DNA from: Pseudofabraea citricarpa
Taxonomy: Eukaryota; Ascomycota; Leotiomycetes; Helotiales; Dermateaceae
Direction: 5' to 3'
Assembly: GCA_029641185.1 (NCBI GenBank)
Contig: JAPWGK010000003.1
Location: forward strand, 124,001 to 188,000
DNA length: 64,000 nucleotides
Positions 12,719 to 26,066 of the stretch are shown here, piece after piece. Position numbers and translations under genes: made by a program. The notes below the pieces were generated by a model. That model saw nothing but the letters and a program-made list of their open reading frames with translations, was not told the origin of the DNA and did not search any database. Numbering within the stretch: position 1 is the first letter of the stretch; every line of letters begins with the position of its first letter.

Positions 12719-13330
12719 TCAAGCACTCATCCTCCTTTCATTCTCCACACACGCCACACAGACGCCGCCACCGAAAACCTTCGTGTGTCGACGCCACGCA
12801 CCTGCACCGCCGTCTGCGACCAGAATCTCTCCAGACACATCGATACCGGCATCAGTGGATTTGGTGTATGAACGTCTCCTTGGTGGTGCTGGGAACTCAT
12901 TGGTATTGTCGAGCAATCCTTGATCCAGGGACTCGAAGGAATTAGATGTTGATGAGGCCATAGGCTCAGGTCTGACGGTGGGAAGCGGTAGTGGTGGGAA
13001 AGTCATGCTTCTAGGCATGGATGAAGAGGGGACCGACATTGGGTAGATCTCCACTGCTGATTTTCCCTCCTCGTTCTCTTTTGCTGGAGCAATCGTTTCT
13101 AAGGAGCCTTTTTCGGAATTCATTGTAGTGAAGTTTGCTGCTGTTTTTCTTGAGTTGATCAATTGAGGTCTGAACTTAATATAACTGCCGACCAGGAGCA
13201 GGATGATAGAGGCGAGCAAGAGCGTGTTGCTGTTTGGTAGAGAGGACGAGAAAACACTCATGTTATTATGCTTATCATTATCATGGTGATAGTAACCCGG
13301 TCGGTGATCCTCGGATGAAAGTACAGGCAT
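12719..13330 (-). CDS. Small one-pass membrane protein, function unknown
   Basis: Single exon of 203 residues. The frame opens further upstream but the codon at 13369 is not ATG and lies in a T-rich run, so the ATG at 13330 (MPVLSSEDH) is preferred. Features: a short polar N-terminus, one hydrophobic segment at about residues 35-52 (NTLLLASIILLLVGSYI), a long Pro/Ser-rich cytoplasmic-looking part, and a compact C-terminus, RRRSYTKSTDAGIDVSGEIL followed by WRRHTKVFGGGVCVAC and ENERRMSA. I believe this C-terminal pattern recurs in many mould genomes, which argues for a real gene, but no function is known to me. Two Cys residues in the GGGVCVAC motif could be acylated or bind metal. Confidence 0.65.
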   Translation of the reverse strand: MPVLSSEDHRPGYYHHDNDKHNNMSVFSSSLPNSNTLLLASIILLLVGSYIKFRPQLINSRKTAANFTTMNSEKGSLETIAPAKENEEGKSAVEIYPMSVPSSSMPRSMTFPPLPLPTVRPEPMASSTSNSFESLDQGLLDNTNEFPAPPRRRSYTKSTDAGIDVSGEILVADGGAGAWRRHTKVFGGGVCVACVENERRMSA

Positions 13331-15696
13331 GTTGGAGGCAAGTGTGAAAAAAAAAAAATCAATTTGCAACGGACCGAGACGTTAGAGGGTAGGGTATTTC
13401 AGGAGAGAGAAAGATGAAGATGCGTTCGGATCGCGTTCAGATCAGGAATAGGAAAGACTATACAGCTCAATCAAGATTGATGGTGGGGATCTTGGAATGC
13501 TTATATATCCATCCCCTGACCATGAAAAGATGGGAAATAACACTTAGCATATTGATTACAATGCCTTGTTGGTCCAGCCCGGGGTCGTCAATAGAGATAG
13601 ATATTATGGTTCATGTCAGCCCAACCACCCCCGCTGCCCGTCTCATTCGGCCGTCCTCGTCCTCGTCCTCGTGCGAGTGTGCGTGGGCGGGTGCGATCTG
13701 ACGCCGAGCATTGATGTTTTTAGAAGTGTAGCGATGCCGAAGTGTTGGTATTGGGTGTATTAGGGTGGTGGCCACGACAGGAGGAGAGAGGGTTCGCGTC
13801 GCAGAGGAGAGTCAGCTAGCCAACCCAGAAACAACTTGCTTGGCGGCACCTGGAAGGGCGAAGCGGCGAAATGAAAGGGAGAATGCTGTCGCATTCGGCT
13901 CCTGAAATCCCATCATAACCCTATTTCCAGCTTGCCATGGTTCTGTCGCGTAACTCTAGAAACACAAAGGCACATCTGGCTCTGTCGCTCTCTACTGTTT
14001 TGGGAGCGAAATAACGGGGCCGGCAACAGTAGTTCCAAAGAGGTCATCGGGACTTTTCCCTCAGGTTAGATGGATCAGGGAGATGGCGAGCGACTTGACC
14101 TGTCGTTTCGTATGGTTCGTCGTGTCCAGCACTACCTTAGTGCTGGCTGGCAAGTGGCAGCTGGCAATCGCGGGTCATGAGGAGCAATTAGATCGATCCC
14201 CACTTATAAGGCTGTGCGTAGATCAGAGGGGCCAGCATAAGGCGCGATAGCCAAGAGACAAGGCTTTGAATCATCGTGGCCAACCGACGAGGGGCTTCAT
14301 CCAAAAGCCAAACAGAGCTTTGGCGTCGCAAGAGAGCACAAGTCGATCTCCCGCTTGCTAATCATGGCACCAGGAAGTACAGTAATTCACATCGTAATTC
14401 ACATCGCCCAAAACACTTCCCCTCACTCGCTGAGCGATTAGAGGCCCTATGGAAAGCGTCAGAACCCTTTTGATCCTGCGCTGCCTCCCCGAAGCGCCGT
14501 ATACCAGCCAATCCGTGTACCCAACTCCCACTCCCGGCGACCAGGGAAGACGCGCGCTGCTTTGGATGTACGTACAAGGAGTCCATGGGGTCCATGGGAT
14601 CCATGATGTGGCAGATAAATTCAATATCGATGTGCATTCCAGAAGCCTGACGGTAGATGTTCCATGCGGCGGGAGGCCTATGAGAGGCAACAGCACCCCA
14701 GAATCGCCCCTCATCTTGGGAATACGAAAGGCCGCCGGCCGTCACGGAAACTTGCGTTTTTGGCTTTTGGGTTCAGAGTCTCGTTGCCAGATCTCCTGTG
14801 CTGTAGGCTGTTGGTGACCACGGTACGGAGTATGCAAGGTTAGGCGTTGGTTGGTGTGCTTTTCAGCTGATGTGAGCATCCTCTCCCACTCGCTTGCCCT
14901 GCACATTGCACATCTAGCGCGTCGCTACGCCTCTCGGCCGCACGCATTGGTCAATGGACACGACCTTTCAGCTGATATGGCAGAGGCAGGGATCAGTCGA
15001 GGCTCGCCTGTAATATACCCGATGGACGCACGCGGTCGCGAGGCGCATGCTGCTTGTGCGCAAGTCGCAAGTAACACGCTGACGAAGGGTATAATTAAGC
15101 TCTGTTAAAGACGCGGATGCTGGCATGTCATGGTGGAGTGGAATCTCCAACACTCATTCCAACAGAATCCGGCTGGAGTACGGTAGTGCCACTCGTATCG
15201 TAGCAACTCAGCCAGCCAACCAGCCAGCCATCGCTTCCTCCACTGCTCATACCCATGTGGTCGGGTACAGAAGTGGCACGTGATATGTACATGCGCTCGC
15301 TCAAACAACAAAAGACGGTCTGTCTCGTCTCGTAGTTCTCATAGTTTGCCAACTCTTCCAACTCTTCCAACTTTCTCCAACGTAATATCTGTAAGGATAG
15401 ATTAGTATAGACAAGTGGGATTGAGACGGTGAGCGTGCCTCAAAACAGAAAGGATCGGTGTGCGAGTGTTACAGTCTGGTATAGCGCTTGCCGGTGGGTT
15501 TTTGACATAGCAAGTGAGACTGACTTGGCCCACACCGTAGACCACGTAGCAGAAGATGCATCATACTGAAAATGATTAATGACGTAAGATATCATTAGGC
15601 CCGCCGACCAAATCCTATTCCATATCCCATTCCAAGCTAAAACAGCCAACAGGGCGATAATGTGCGATTCCTGCCGGCGGTAGATTTCGGTGCCGT
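13331..15696. other. Long intergenic region, about 2.4 kb
   Basis: Upstream region of the membrane protein and 3' region of the RecQ gene. Many short overlapping frames occur at 14.3-15.4 kb but none has domain features or a closed exon model. Contains the palindrome TACGGAGTA at 14824-14832 and short direct repeats such as CAGCCAGCCAACCAGCCAGC near 15210. Confidence 0.45.
14824..14832. promoter_or_regulatory. Palindrome-like TACGGAGTA motif (1)
   Basis: Nine-base motif that recurs in two other intergenic regions of this window (18667-18675 and 54859-54867, as its complement TACTCCGTA). Confidence 0.35.
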
Positions 15697-18037
15697 TCAC
15701 TTCTTTTTCTGATTGGAATTGCTACAGACGGTCGTAAATGATCGAAGCAGATGCTATGAATCGTGGAGGTCAGCTTAAGTCAGATGCACCAAGGGGCATC
15801 GCCGATGTAAAGTAAAAACCATTCACGTACCATAAACTCATGATCTTCCATCGACCCAAACAAGGGATCCTTTCCCATCTTCAACGCAGTTATCCGTGGG
15901 CTGCTGATTCCGAACGCGATTTTTGCCAGAAGTCGGGCGTCGTCACGATCAGGCACTTTGTGGAGAATTGCGTTGAAGGCTGACTTGTTGAAAGGCACAG
16001 GAGGAGCCTCGCGCAGAACAACTGCTTGGTGAGTCATACACCATGTACAATGCCCGCACTCATCGTTCTTATTAGGCAAATCATCTCCGAAATGCTGTGC
16101 CAATTTTTGTGAGAAACATGCACTATCTGTGACCAGTTTGAGAACTTCGTCCGTCCGATCCATGGCTTGTTGCTCACGGCTTTCCATCAGCGAATATATG
16201 TCTCCAGCAAGTTTATTAATCTCGGCCGAGGTTTTCGGCAACGGATTGAGAATCCGATAAACATTGATAACCCCACTGGGTTTTAATTCAAGGAATTGTT
16301 GCTCGTTCCAGTTGTTCAGCTTCTTGACTACATCAGCGCGCGGGATACCAAGGCGGTTGCTTGCCATATCGATATCGATGTGGTAGTATTTAGATGCTTT
16401 CTTAGCATAACTCTTGATAGCCCTGGCAGCAGGAGATGTGTCGGCATTCACGACAGAATCGTAACGAGAAGTTGTCGTATATTGATACTTGGTGTATATG
16501 GGAGTGATCTCACGAAGTAAGTCATGTCGAAGCTCCAACTGTGCGTAGATGTTCTTGAGAGTAGTTGGCCGTATATCAAAATCCTTCGATTGGCCTGTGT
16601 GATTGGCTTTGTACTGGGCACCAATAGGGAGTCTGGTGGTTTCAGCATCAAAAATCTCCTTGAGCAGTCCCCGTATTGACTCTTTATCTGGTAAGTCACC
16701 TCGTGCGAAAAGTTCGCGCAAGTGAAGGTCCTCCCCACATACGTAGAACATGCAGTTACTGGTCTTGCCATCACGACCTGCTCTGCCAATCTCTTGACTA
16801 TATGACTCGAGACTGCTGGGAATATTGAAGTGAACAACATTGCGAATAGAGGCTTTATCTATTCCCATTCCAAACGCAATCGTCGCCACGATGATCAAGT
16901 CATCACAGGTCATAAACTCGTCTTGCAATCTTGTTTTGATGACTGTGTCCATACCGGCATGAAACGCCTTGGCTTTGAATCCTTGTCCGCGAAGATCTTT
17001 AGCCAATTGTTCAGTCTGCTTTTGCAAAGTCACGTATACAATAGTAGCACCACGATTGGATCGAAGGAAAGCAAACAGTTTTGGATACAGATCTTCCTTG
17101 GTCGGTGCAGATTCCGCAAGAAGTCGCAGATTTGGGCGATAAGTCGATGTTCGGAAAAGGCCGCCATTATCAATGCCAAAGGCATCACATATATCTTTAG
17201 CTACGCGTGGAGTAGCTGTAGCAGTAAGACACACTACCCTCTCTGCTTTAATCTCATCAACAAATCGTGATATCTCTGTGCTCGAGTTAGTCTTACTCAA
17301 TAAAAGTAGAAATGAAACCTACTTAAATAATCGGGTCGAAATGCATGGCCCCATTCTGAGATACAATGCGCTTCGTCAACAGCCAAAAGGCGTATCCCAC
17401 CTCTCACATACTTCATCTGTTCCACAAATCCTTCGTTGTTCAATCGCTCGGGTGCGCAATAGAGAATTTTTAATTCTCCTTGTCGCAACATGTCGCAAGT
17501 GTGAAGGTATTCTTCCCGTGTCTTGGTAGAATCGAGAGTTGCTGCTTTGATTCCGCGTCGCACCAATGCATCCACCTGATCCTTCATCAGAGCAATAAGA
17601 GGAGATACAACGAGCGTGATACCACTATCATGAATTCCGCGGATGTTCTGTAACTTATCGACCTCTGAAAACACGAGAGCAGGTATCTGAAAGCAGAGAC
17701 TCTTCCCTCCGCCAGTCGGGAAAACCACAGCTGCACTACCGCCATCTAATATTCTTGAGACGACTTGCGCTTGCTTCAATTGAAACGACTTGAATCCAAA
17801 TGTTTGTGTGAGGGCATCGACGGCCAATGGGAGGTGCTTCAAGGACTCGTCGGAAGGCTCACTTTTCACACCAGAATTTGTGGAGGCTCTATCCAGCGCG
17901 GGTCGCTTTGGAGCTGGCGCATCATACGTTGAGTTCTTCCTCTTACGGTCTGGAGTCTCTGCCTCTATTGCGACCTCAAGTAATGCTGCTTCGTCGCCGG
18001 AACTGAAGCCAAAGTCGTCTTCTTCGTCAGAGCCCAT
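15697..18037 (-). CDS. RecQ-family ATP-dependent DNA helicase
   Basis: Exons, in coding order, 18037-17323, 17275-15831 and 15753-15697, closing in frame to 738 residues. Helicase motifs: FQLKQAQVV (motif 0), VFPTGGGKSLCFQ with Walker A at about residues 106-113, SPLIALMKDQV, VDEAHCISEWGH (DEAH at 221-224), CLTATATP, GMGIDKASIRNVVHF and IGRAGRDGK. A RecQ-type zinc-binding part follows (CFSQK then CGHCTWC). No HRDC domain is evident. Such enzymes unwind 3'-tailed DNA in recombination and replication repair in the nucleus. The size is close to the short RecQ proteins of animals and fungi rather than the long QDE-3/Sgs1 type. The last exon codes only 18 residues (HLLRSFTTVC...), joined by an intron whose donor follows DHEFM; without it the protein would end in an unlikely tail. 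The acidic N-terminus (MGSDEEDDFGFSSGDE) is low in structure. Confidence 0.88.
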
Positions 18038-18746
18038 TGAGACAGCGTAGAATTGGAGTTCAAGGTTGGGTGATTGATTCTATGGGCGTTCGTACAAGTT
18101 GTCCAAGAAGATTCTGCGGGAGGCTAGGGGGATTTGATTTCCTTGTGTTATTACAAAATCGCAGAATTGTCTGGCGTGTTGATTGTACGAAAGCCAGGTT
18201 GACCAGTATCCAGTCCGAAACTCAAAAGGTGGAAGGCGCGTCATTAAACGCGCTGTTCATGTTACACAGCGCGTATCCACGTGATCGATACAGGCACAAT
18301 CAATGGTCAGGTGACTTGACGAAGGATTGTGGGTCGGTCGTCCCAAGTTCTGTTTGCATTTTTAAGCTTAACGGAGATCATCTTCCCCTCCTTATGCACT
18401 CAACGTTTTGTTTCAACACAGTTGCATCTTTGGTCAATTCTTCTTCGTGGCCTTATGCAGACTCCTCCGCCATCATGTACAGTACCAACAAGCAGCAGGC
18501 TCAGTTTCACCAATCCCGACCGACGGTGCGGGCTCCCGCTTCCCCTTTAAGCTGCGCCAATCGATGCAGCAGTACGTACTGGGCAGCCATGGTCCTTGGC
18601 GCCTCTTTCCAATCTCAGGTGCGCTCGAAAACCTCCTGAGTGTACCGGAGAGTTCTATATAACATATACTCCGTACATGTAATCCGTGTGCATCCATTGG
18701 GTCAGAGCTATATAGCCTGAATCAGTTTTGCTTCATCAGCCTCGCC
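18038..18746. other. Divergent upstream region of RecQ and DUF3405 gene
   Basis: About 700 bases with overlapping short frames but no gene. Holds the palindrome TACTCCGTA at 18667-18675, 72 bases before the DUF3405 start codon, and a CACGTG at about 18278 near the RecQ start. Confidence 0.45.
18667..18675. promoter_or_regulatory. TACTCCGTA motif (2)
   Basis: Same motif, other strand, 72 bases before the DUF3405 start codon. Confidence 0.4.
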
Positions 18747-21226
18747 ATGCCGCCTCGATTGCGATCCTCTATCCTACTTGCTATTCTGCTGGTCGTGGTT
18801 TATTTTGTCTTGACTAACGATGAGGTCAATTTTGGAAATCCTCTACCTCCCATAGACCTCACAGCACACGCGCAAACCACAGGAAAATGGCATCATGAAG
18901 CTACTACTCTTCCAACGTCGTTTGCGCCGCGTCCCTCAAGTCCTGCACAGCACGACGATCTACCTAGTTCGACTTCTGGGGACGGAATGGAAGCGGTAGA
19001 GACTGCGAGGCCCCAACCAACATCAGAATCTCTTTGGGCTTTTGAGAAGACCACTGCAACACCTGTTTCACCAAACCCGACTCCTGCGCAAGAGATTAAT
19101 TTTGCACCGAAGCCAGAGGCGACTGAAGTATGGGATACCGATACCAGCAAGCCATTTCAAGAGCAATTCAAAGAGGAATACGCCAAGCTAGGCCTGTACG
19201 TGATTGAAGTCTGTATATATACATTTGGCTAATAGTTGAATAGTAAACCCGAAGCAGGACAGGTCTATGGGAATACATTAAGAAACTTGGTCAATTCGGG
19301 AGCCCATATGGGTTTCAAAGCTGCAGCATTGACAAAGACGAGCAAGCAATTATATTATACGGACCAAGAACCCCTTGCATACAATCCCTATCCCGACTAC
19401 GAAGGCAACAATTACAAGGCACATAATCAAGGAGAATATGTTTCATGCTCTGGCCCGGAAATTGATGAGACGGTAATGGTATTTTCCGGTCAACCAAGGA
19501 TATTTGCCTACCCACCACTTGGAGCATCCTATATGCTGGATGTTGATAATAACTTGTGCTTTGAACGAGAGACAAGGCTTGGTCCGTATGGTTACGTGGA
19601 AGAAGGAAAACAAGGGCCTCAGAAGGATTGGGATGTCGTGGACTGGGGTGTTTTACAGGAGAGTTGTGCACACAAGAATTCCGGCAGATTCAATGTTGCA
19701 ATCGCAACTCTGACAACGCTACATACTGGTGGAGAAGTGACACCCTACAGGAATAGTAGCTCGAAACGCGAAAGGCAAGAAGATGAGTTACTTCGACACA
19801 ACTTGGAAAAGAAACGAAATGCCAAAATCAGAAGAGCCTTTGAGAAAGAGAAATACATAGATCCAAGCCCTCTGGAAAAGCGAGAAAATGAGACGCTGCA
19901 TGGCATGCCTACACAATTTCAGGAGCTGCAGGCTCGTACAAGAACAGCAGTCCTTCTTCGAGCTAATTCAGCAAGAGTCTGGACTGAGAATGACAAACAA
20001 AATGTGCGCTCAATGATCACGGAGTTATCTCTGCTAAGTGGGGGTGAATATCAAGTGTTTCTTCTCTTTCAGATCCTGGACAACTCTGCACCCATCTTTT
20101 CTGACCCTTCGGCGTACTCGGCGACGCTTCATGCTCATGTACCGCAGGAGTTTTGGACTATGACAGTCCTCTATAATGACCAGATTTTCCAGGATGTGTA
20201 TCCCAAGATTCCAACCCGCCATCAAAATTCTCGCGATTCGCATTGGTTTCCAGTCCAAAAGTTTGCACTTGACTATCCTGGGTTTGATTACTACTGGAAC
20301 TGGGACTTGAATACTCGATATACTGGGCATCATTACACCTTTCTGGAAAAATTAGCGACCTTTGCTGATATGCAGCCGCGGAAGGGTCTTTGGGAGCGTA
20401 ATGAACGTTATTATATCCCAAACTTTCACGGTTCATATGAATCACAGTTTCGTTTCTCTGTAGAGTTCAAATATGCGGGAAACCCCACTATCTGGGGCGC
20501 TCCCGGAATAGCCAGTGTGCAACCCCTTGGTCCAAATGCGCCCGTGGATGACCCCAAAGACGATAATTATCAATGGGGGCTCCATGAACATGCAGATTTC
20601 ATATCTTTAGCACCAATGTTCAACCCGGTGAAAACTAATTGGGGAAACAAAAACGATGTTTGGGGATTTGATGGTGTGGAAACCACACCTCGTCGTGCAA
20701 CGGTCATCAGTCAAGCACGTTGCTCTAGGAAATTACTAGAGGCTATGCATGCTGCGAATGTAGATGGGAACCATATTGGTAGTGATATGGCACCACCAAC
20801 TCTAGCGCTCCTTCACGGATTCAAGGCAGTTTATGCTCCACACCCGATATTTCTAGATAGAGAATGGGAGAGTAAAAGTTTGAATCGTTGGTTTAATCCT
20901 GGAGAGTACGGAGAGAGTGGTAGTATTGCTGAAAGCCCGTTTAGCGAGGGCAAGGACGAGCGATTTCAAGGAACTACTTGGGCTGGGAAAGGAGAAGTTG
21001 CGCGCAAGTTATACAACCACTGGCTAGGTTGGGAAGATGGTGGAATTGGTGGCATTGAGGTAAGTGGCGTGCTGAAATTTTCGAGTCAATTGCTTACTTG
21101 TAATAGTGGGAGCAAACACACGGTCGAATTTGTCTTCCGCCTATGCTGCTATATCCGATTAAAGAAGTCCAAAAACCTGCGCCGGGGTTTTCTTCAACTA
21201 CGACTAGATTCCAACAATCTGGATAG
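18747..21226 (+). CDS. DUF3405 family type II membrane protein, putative Golgi glycosyltransferase
   Basis: Exons 18747-19195, 19244-21059 and 21107-21226 join to 794 residues. The N-terminus is a short basic head and a single hydrophobic segment (SILLAILLVVVYFVLT), then a Pro/Thr/Ser-rich stem of about 120 residues: the usual plan of a Golgi type II transferase. The body has motifs I know from DUF3405 proteins, for example YYWNWDLNTRYTGHHYTFLE. The last intron was chosen because it replaces an unlikely basic tail by WEQTHGRICLPPMLLYPIK, the family's C-terminus. Enzyme activity of this family has not, to my knowledge, been shown; glycosyl transfer is inferred from topology and fold predictions. 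Divergent from RecQ; no sign of co-function. Confidence 0.82.
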
Positions 21227-22390
21227 AGGTAATGTTTTATTTTAGAGTTTGGCAGGTTGGAGTAATGGACTCTGGTTCGGAGGGCGTTCTGGATAACTAG
21301 GACTGCGAGTCTTGTAGTATGTGTTTAATGTATATCTTAATTTTGTGTTTTAGGGCAGACGTTGAAAGGGAGAAGAATGCTATAATTATTCAGCAGCTTT
21401 CGAGATGAATTTAGCTTATGCCTTCCCCCTATCCAAATAACTGAGTTTTCGGAGTCGGAGCTATCTTACGGCGAAAGGCTGATAAATGGAGCTTTCATTT
21501 CAATTATGGTTTCCTAGAAAGCTACAGTCGGTAATTCGATACAGTACCCAAGCCCCGGGAGTCCGAACAAAGGTTAAAATCAACTGGTTATACAATTTTA
21601 CTTTTCGCGATATTCCATGAGCTGAGAATCCACGAAAGAGTTGTAAGGTTAGATGGGACGAGGTTCGTGTTTGTCACTATCCCCTTTCCGCTGTATACCT
21701 AGATACATTGTACAAAGTCCTAGGATTGTAAGTTTTCTACATGTCTTACACACGTATGGCACAAGACACTTCAGCTAATCTACCTTGGTGCTCTAATTTC
21801 CATCATAATTGTTGGCATTCAGTTGGATCAGAAGACCATGTATTATGACTGATGCGAATCAAGGCCAATAGGGCGTGCAGTATCTCACACTCCTAGCTAC
21901 AGTATTGATAGGCATGGGAATCTCCACGCGGGGTAAGTTAATGGGTCGCATGCATAGACTCACTGGTCGGACCGAGCAGACAACCACAACGACATCCAAC
22001 CTTGACACGTTCCACCACCCTACCAAACTCTAACAAATGAGGATAATTTCCGAGACCCTGATGCGCAATTAACCGTTCGTTCGGTATTGGAAGTCAACGA
22101 AATATGATCTTGTTCTTTTAGCTTGTGGGTGTATATGTATGGGTGGGTGCATGGATGGGTGCCCCGTGCCCCGCAAATGGGCATCACAAGCCTCATCTCA
22201 GAAGGGAAAGCAAAAAAGAATTGCTTGGTTGGCCTTGCATGAACGGTAGGTTTTATTGGCAGAGCTCTTTTAGTCATGATTAACAGGAGGGAGAGAGATG
22301 GTATTAAAGCTACGTTGAGGTACGTGTGATCTTGGGTACAGTAGTGAGCATTGACTTACCTGTGACGGTCATTTTTCTTCCATCTTCATT
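21227..22390. other. Intergenic region, about 1.2 kb
   Basis: 3' region of the DUF3405 gene and promoter of the GH31 gene. No gene, RNA gene or repeat family recognised. Confidence 0.4.
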
Positions 22391-25333
22391 ATGGCTAATT
22401 GGTTGGTGTGGGCTTTAGCTGCAGTCGCCGTAAAGGTGACGGTGGCAGATACACTTGCTACTCGTTCTTTGGAGGAGTGTCCTGGTTATCAAGCTTCGAA
22501 TGTTCAGGTCACGGATTCGGGTGTTACTGCTGATCTGACTCTTGCTGGACCGGCATGTAATGTCTACGGAGACGACTTGGATAATTTGACGTTATTGGTC
22601 GAGTACCAGACTGGTTGGTTAAAAATCCGATATCTGATTTGGAAAATTACTAATGATGTCTAGATGATAGAATTCATGTCATAATTCAAGATGCTGCCAA
22701 TGTTGTCTATCAAGTCCCAACTTCGGTACTCCCGCGACCTTCCGCAGTCGAGGGAGTTACCGCCTCGACGGCAAATCTTCAGTTCAACTACACGGAATCG
22801 CCATTCTCATTCTCAGTCTCACGCCGATCCACAGGCGAGGTTTTATTCGATACTTCTGCAGCAAGTCTCGTGTTTGAATCGCAGTATCTCAGGTTGAGGA
22901 CTTCGCTTCCAGATGATCCGAACCTGTACGGGTTGGGCGAACATTCAGATTCGTTCCGGTTAGAGACGAAAGATTATATTCGGACATTGTGGGCGCAGGA
23001 TTCCTATGCGATTCCAGCCAACACGAATTTATATGGTAGCCATCCGATCTATTTCGAACATCGGGTATCTGGCTCGCATGGCGTGTTCTTTATGAATTCA
23101 AATGGCATGGATGTCATGATCAACAATACCGGAGATGCAGGTTCGCAGTATCTTGAGTACAATACTCTGGGTGGCGTGCTTGATTTCTACTTCATGGCTG
23201 GCCCTACTCCTATCGAGGTCAGTCAGCAATTTGCAGAAGTGGTTGGTCTACCGGCTATGATGCCCTATTGGAGTTTGGGATTTCAGAATTGCCGATATGG
23301 ATATCAAGACGCTTTCGAGGTTGCCGAGGTCATCTACAACTATTCGAAAGCTGAGATTCCACTTGAGGTCATGTGGACGGATATTGATTATATGAATTTG
23401 CGACAGGTACGTGATAGCATCGCTAAACAAGGTAAGAATATCTCAATTAACGTATGCTAGGTCTTCACTTTGGATCCAGATCGTTATCCATTAGACATGA
23501 TGCAAGCTATTAATCACTATCTGCATGATCATGACCAAAAACAGATTCTCATGGTCGATCCCGGACTTGCGTATATGGATAACCCACCCTTCCAGCGAGG
23601 AGCTGCGGACGACATTTTCCTCAAGCGCGACAACGGATCATTCTGGCTGGGGGTTGTCTGGCCTGGTGTAACGGTTTTCCCAGATTGGTTCAGCACCAAC
23701 ATCCAGAAGTATTGGGATAACGAGTTTGCTGTTTTCTTCGATCCCGCGACTGGTGTTGATATCGATGGCCTCTGGATTGATATGAACGAGCCATCTAATT
23801 TCCCCTGCTACTTTCCGTGTGATAACCCGTATGCTTCTGCAGTCGGGTTCCCTCCTACTCCACCAGCTCTACGCACACCTCCACGTCCTCTTCCGGGGTT
23901 CCCTTGTTCTTTCCAGCCACCCGGAAGTAATTGTACAGATGCTACTAAGCGAGAAATTGTATCTCGAGATGTGCCAGTCAGCAACAAGATTATAGAAAGA
24001 CAAGAAGCAGGTCAAGGATTAGGATTACCTGGTCGAGATCTGCTTTTCCCCAAATATGCGATCAATAATAAAGCAGCATTCACGATCGAGGATAATGCAA
24101 GCGGAGGAGGTATCTCCAATAAGACTGTCAATACGGATGTGATTCATCAGAACGGACTCGCCATGTACGATACACATAACCTGTACGGAAGCAGTGAGTA
24201 TTTCCTAGCTATTCGAACTAAAATATACGTAAAAACTAATATAACAACCAGTGATGTCCACAACATCCTACACATCAATGCTTGCCCGCCGCCCAGCCGA
24301 GCGACCTCTCATAATAACCCGTAGCACCTTCTCCGGAGCAGGAAAGAAAGTCGGTCACTGGCTCGGTGACAATGGCTCAACATGGTGGCATTATATTGCT
24401 TCAATCCGAACCATGATCTCTTTCACATCCATTTACCAAGTCCCGATGACCGGCTCGGACGTATGTGGATACGACGGCAACACGAATGAACAACTCTGTG
24501 CACGCTGGGCCGCTTTGGGTGCATTCTCGCCCTTCTACCGCAATCACAACGGCTTCCCACCATTCCTATCACAGGAATTCTACCGCTGGGAATCCGTCAC
24601 CAGATCGGCAAGGAAGGCAATTGATATCCGTTATCGTTTACTTGATTATATTTACACGGCTCTATATATCCAGACTGTAGATGGGACACCTTTGCTCTCG
24701 CCGCTATTTTATCTGTACCCGTCAGATGCGAAGACTTTTGCCATTGAGACGCAATATTTCTACGGTACTGGACTGTTGATCTCGCCCGTCACCGCCGAGG
24801 ATTCCACTTCAGTGACAGTTTATTTCCCCGCGGGCAGATTCTACGATTTCTACACGCACGCTTTGGTTTCTTCCCAAGCGCAGGAACTGCTACTTGAGGG
24901 CATCGATTATGAATCCATCGCGCTTCATTACCGAGGCGGTTCGATCGTTCCCCTTCGCGTAAATTCAACCATGACGACGACAGCATTAAGAACGCAGGAC
25001 TTCGAACTCGTCGTTGCCCTAGATGAGAATCTACAGGCGAGTGGGGAGCTGTATCTTGATGATGGTATTAGTGTGGATTCACAGGGGAAGACTCTTGTGA
25101 GTTTTACTTTTGACGGCGGGGTTTTGAAGATGAGTGCTCAAGAAGGGTATGGATTTGCGACGGAGATTCAGATTCAGAGGGTTGTGGTTTTGGGATACGA
25201 TGGCACTGTGGCAAATTGGAGTGTTGTTGGGGGAGGGAGTGGGAGCGTCACGACCGCTGAGGTGAGTGGTGAGTTTGTGGTTGAGGGGCTGGAGATTGGA
25301 CTGGATGGAGATTTTGAACTCACACTTTCATGA
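22391..25333 (+). CDS. Secreted alpha-glucosidase, glycoside hydrolase family 31 (AgdC-like)
   Basis: Exons 22391-22613, 22664-23406, 23461-24193 and 24252-25333 join to 926 residues. Signal peptide [20 protein letters not shown]. The N-terminal domain starts [10 protein letters not shown], as in the Aspergillus alpha/beta-glucosidase AgdC group. Catalytic nucleophile Asp about residue 429 in [12 protein letters not shown]; acid/base Asp about residue 606 in [14 protein letters not shown] and the C-terminal beta domains ([20 protein letters not shown]) are all present, so the enzyme should be active, releasing glucose from the non-reducing ends of maltose, starch pieces and related sugars outside the cell. 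Exon 1 uses a GTTGGT donor, weaker than usual but fixed by phase. All other introns are standard. Nearby secreted enzymes (GH71, protease, esterase) are not clustered with it. Confidence 0.9.
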
Positions 25334-26066
25334 AGATTTTCATTTACTTACATTTATTATGTATCATGTAATACAATTAAATCACATCTTCATATATTAT
25401 CTGTTTTTATGTTACGTAGTATGAATATAATGCACCGGAGTTCCGATGTCGAGGTTCCCGTAATACGCGCCGTCTTTGGTCAGGCTTGGTCTTGTTTTCG
25501 ATCAGAAGAACGTCTGAAGTTATGGTACTACCGGCCGGTCTACTTCTATGCAGCCTGCCAAGTTGGTATCACTTCTGCGTAGTAGCCCCGCTCGATAAGT
25601 TTCATATTTGCTGCTGAGCAAGAATACGCGCGCGCTTCTGCTCAGGCGAACGCATCCGAGCTCTTCCAAGCTTCTATGAATATGTTCTAGAAATTAAGTA
25701 GCTTGCTCAATTTCAAAGTAACTACTCCAAACTCTTAGTTAGACCTTTCTGGCTATCATAGCCGCTCTCAAGATTCTTCTGAAACGCCTAGGTGCTTATC
25801 AAGGTTAGGTCTTGTTACAAATCATGGCTTGTGATTAAATATTTTATGTTGGAAGGCTATCCAAGTAGCGCTTAAGGTTGATCGACCTTGCCTGGCAGAT
25901 TGAAGTAAAATGTATATATTCCTCGATAATCTACTCAACGTGTCTGAGATAATTATCACTATCGGTTCCTTTTCACAACCATAAGCTTGCTCGTCTCTCA
26001 GAACATTATTCTCAAATTTATTCACATCTTAACTCATCTTTCTACCATCATCACATTTCTTTCAAA
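25334..26066. other. Intergenic region with start of accessory stretch
   Basis: AT-rich 3' region of GH31 followed by the promoter of the small gene at 26067. A TATA box at 25913-25919 stands 148 bases before that start codon. No gene seen. Confidence 0.45.
25913..25919 (+). promoter_or_regulatory. TATA box of the small gene at 26067
   Basis: TATATAT on the plus strand, followed by a pyrimidine-rich leader (CTCATCTTTCTACCATCATC) and the start context TTTCAAAATGGG. Spacing suits a start of transcription near 25945-25980. Confidence 0.5.

Noticed and set aside
14276..14817. Cluster of overlapping frames between 14.3 and 14.8 kb
   Set aside because: Frames on both strands cover the same bases with no recognisable product; treated as non-coding.
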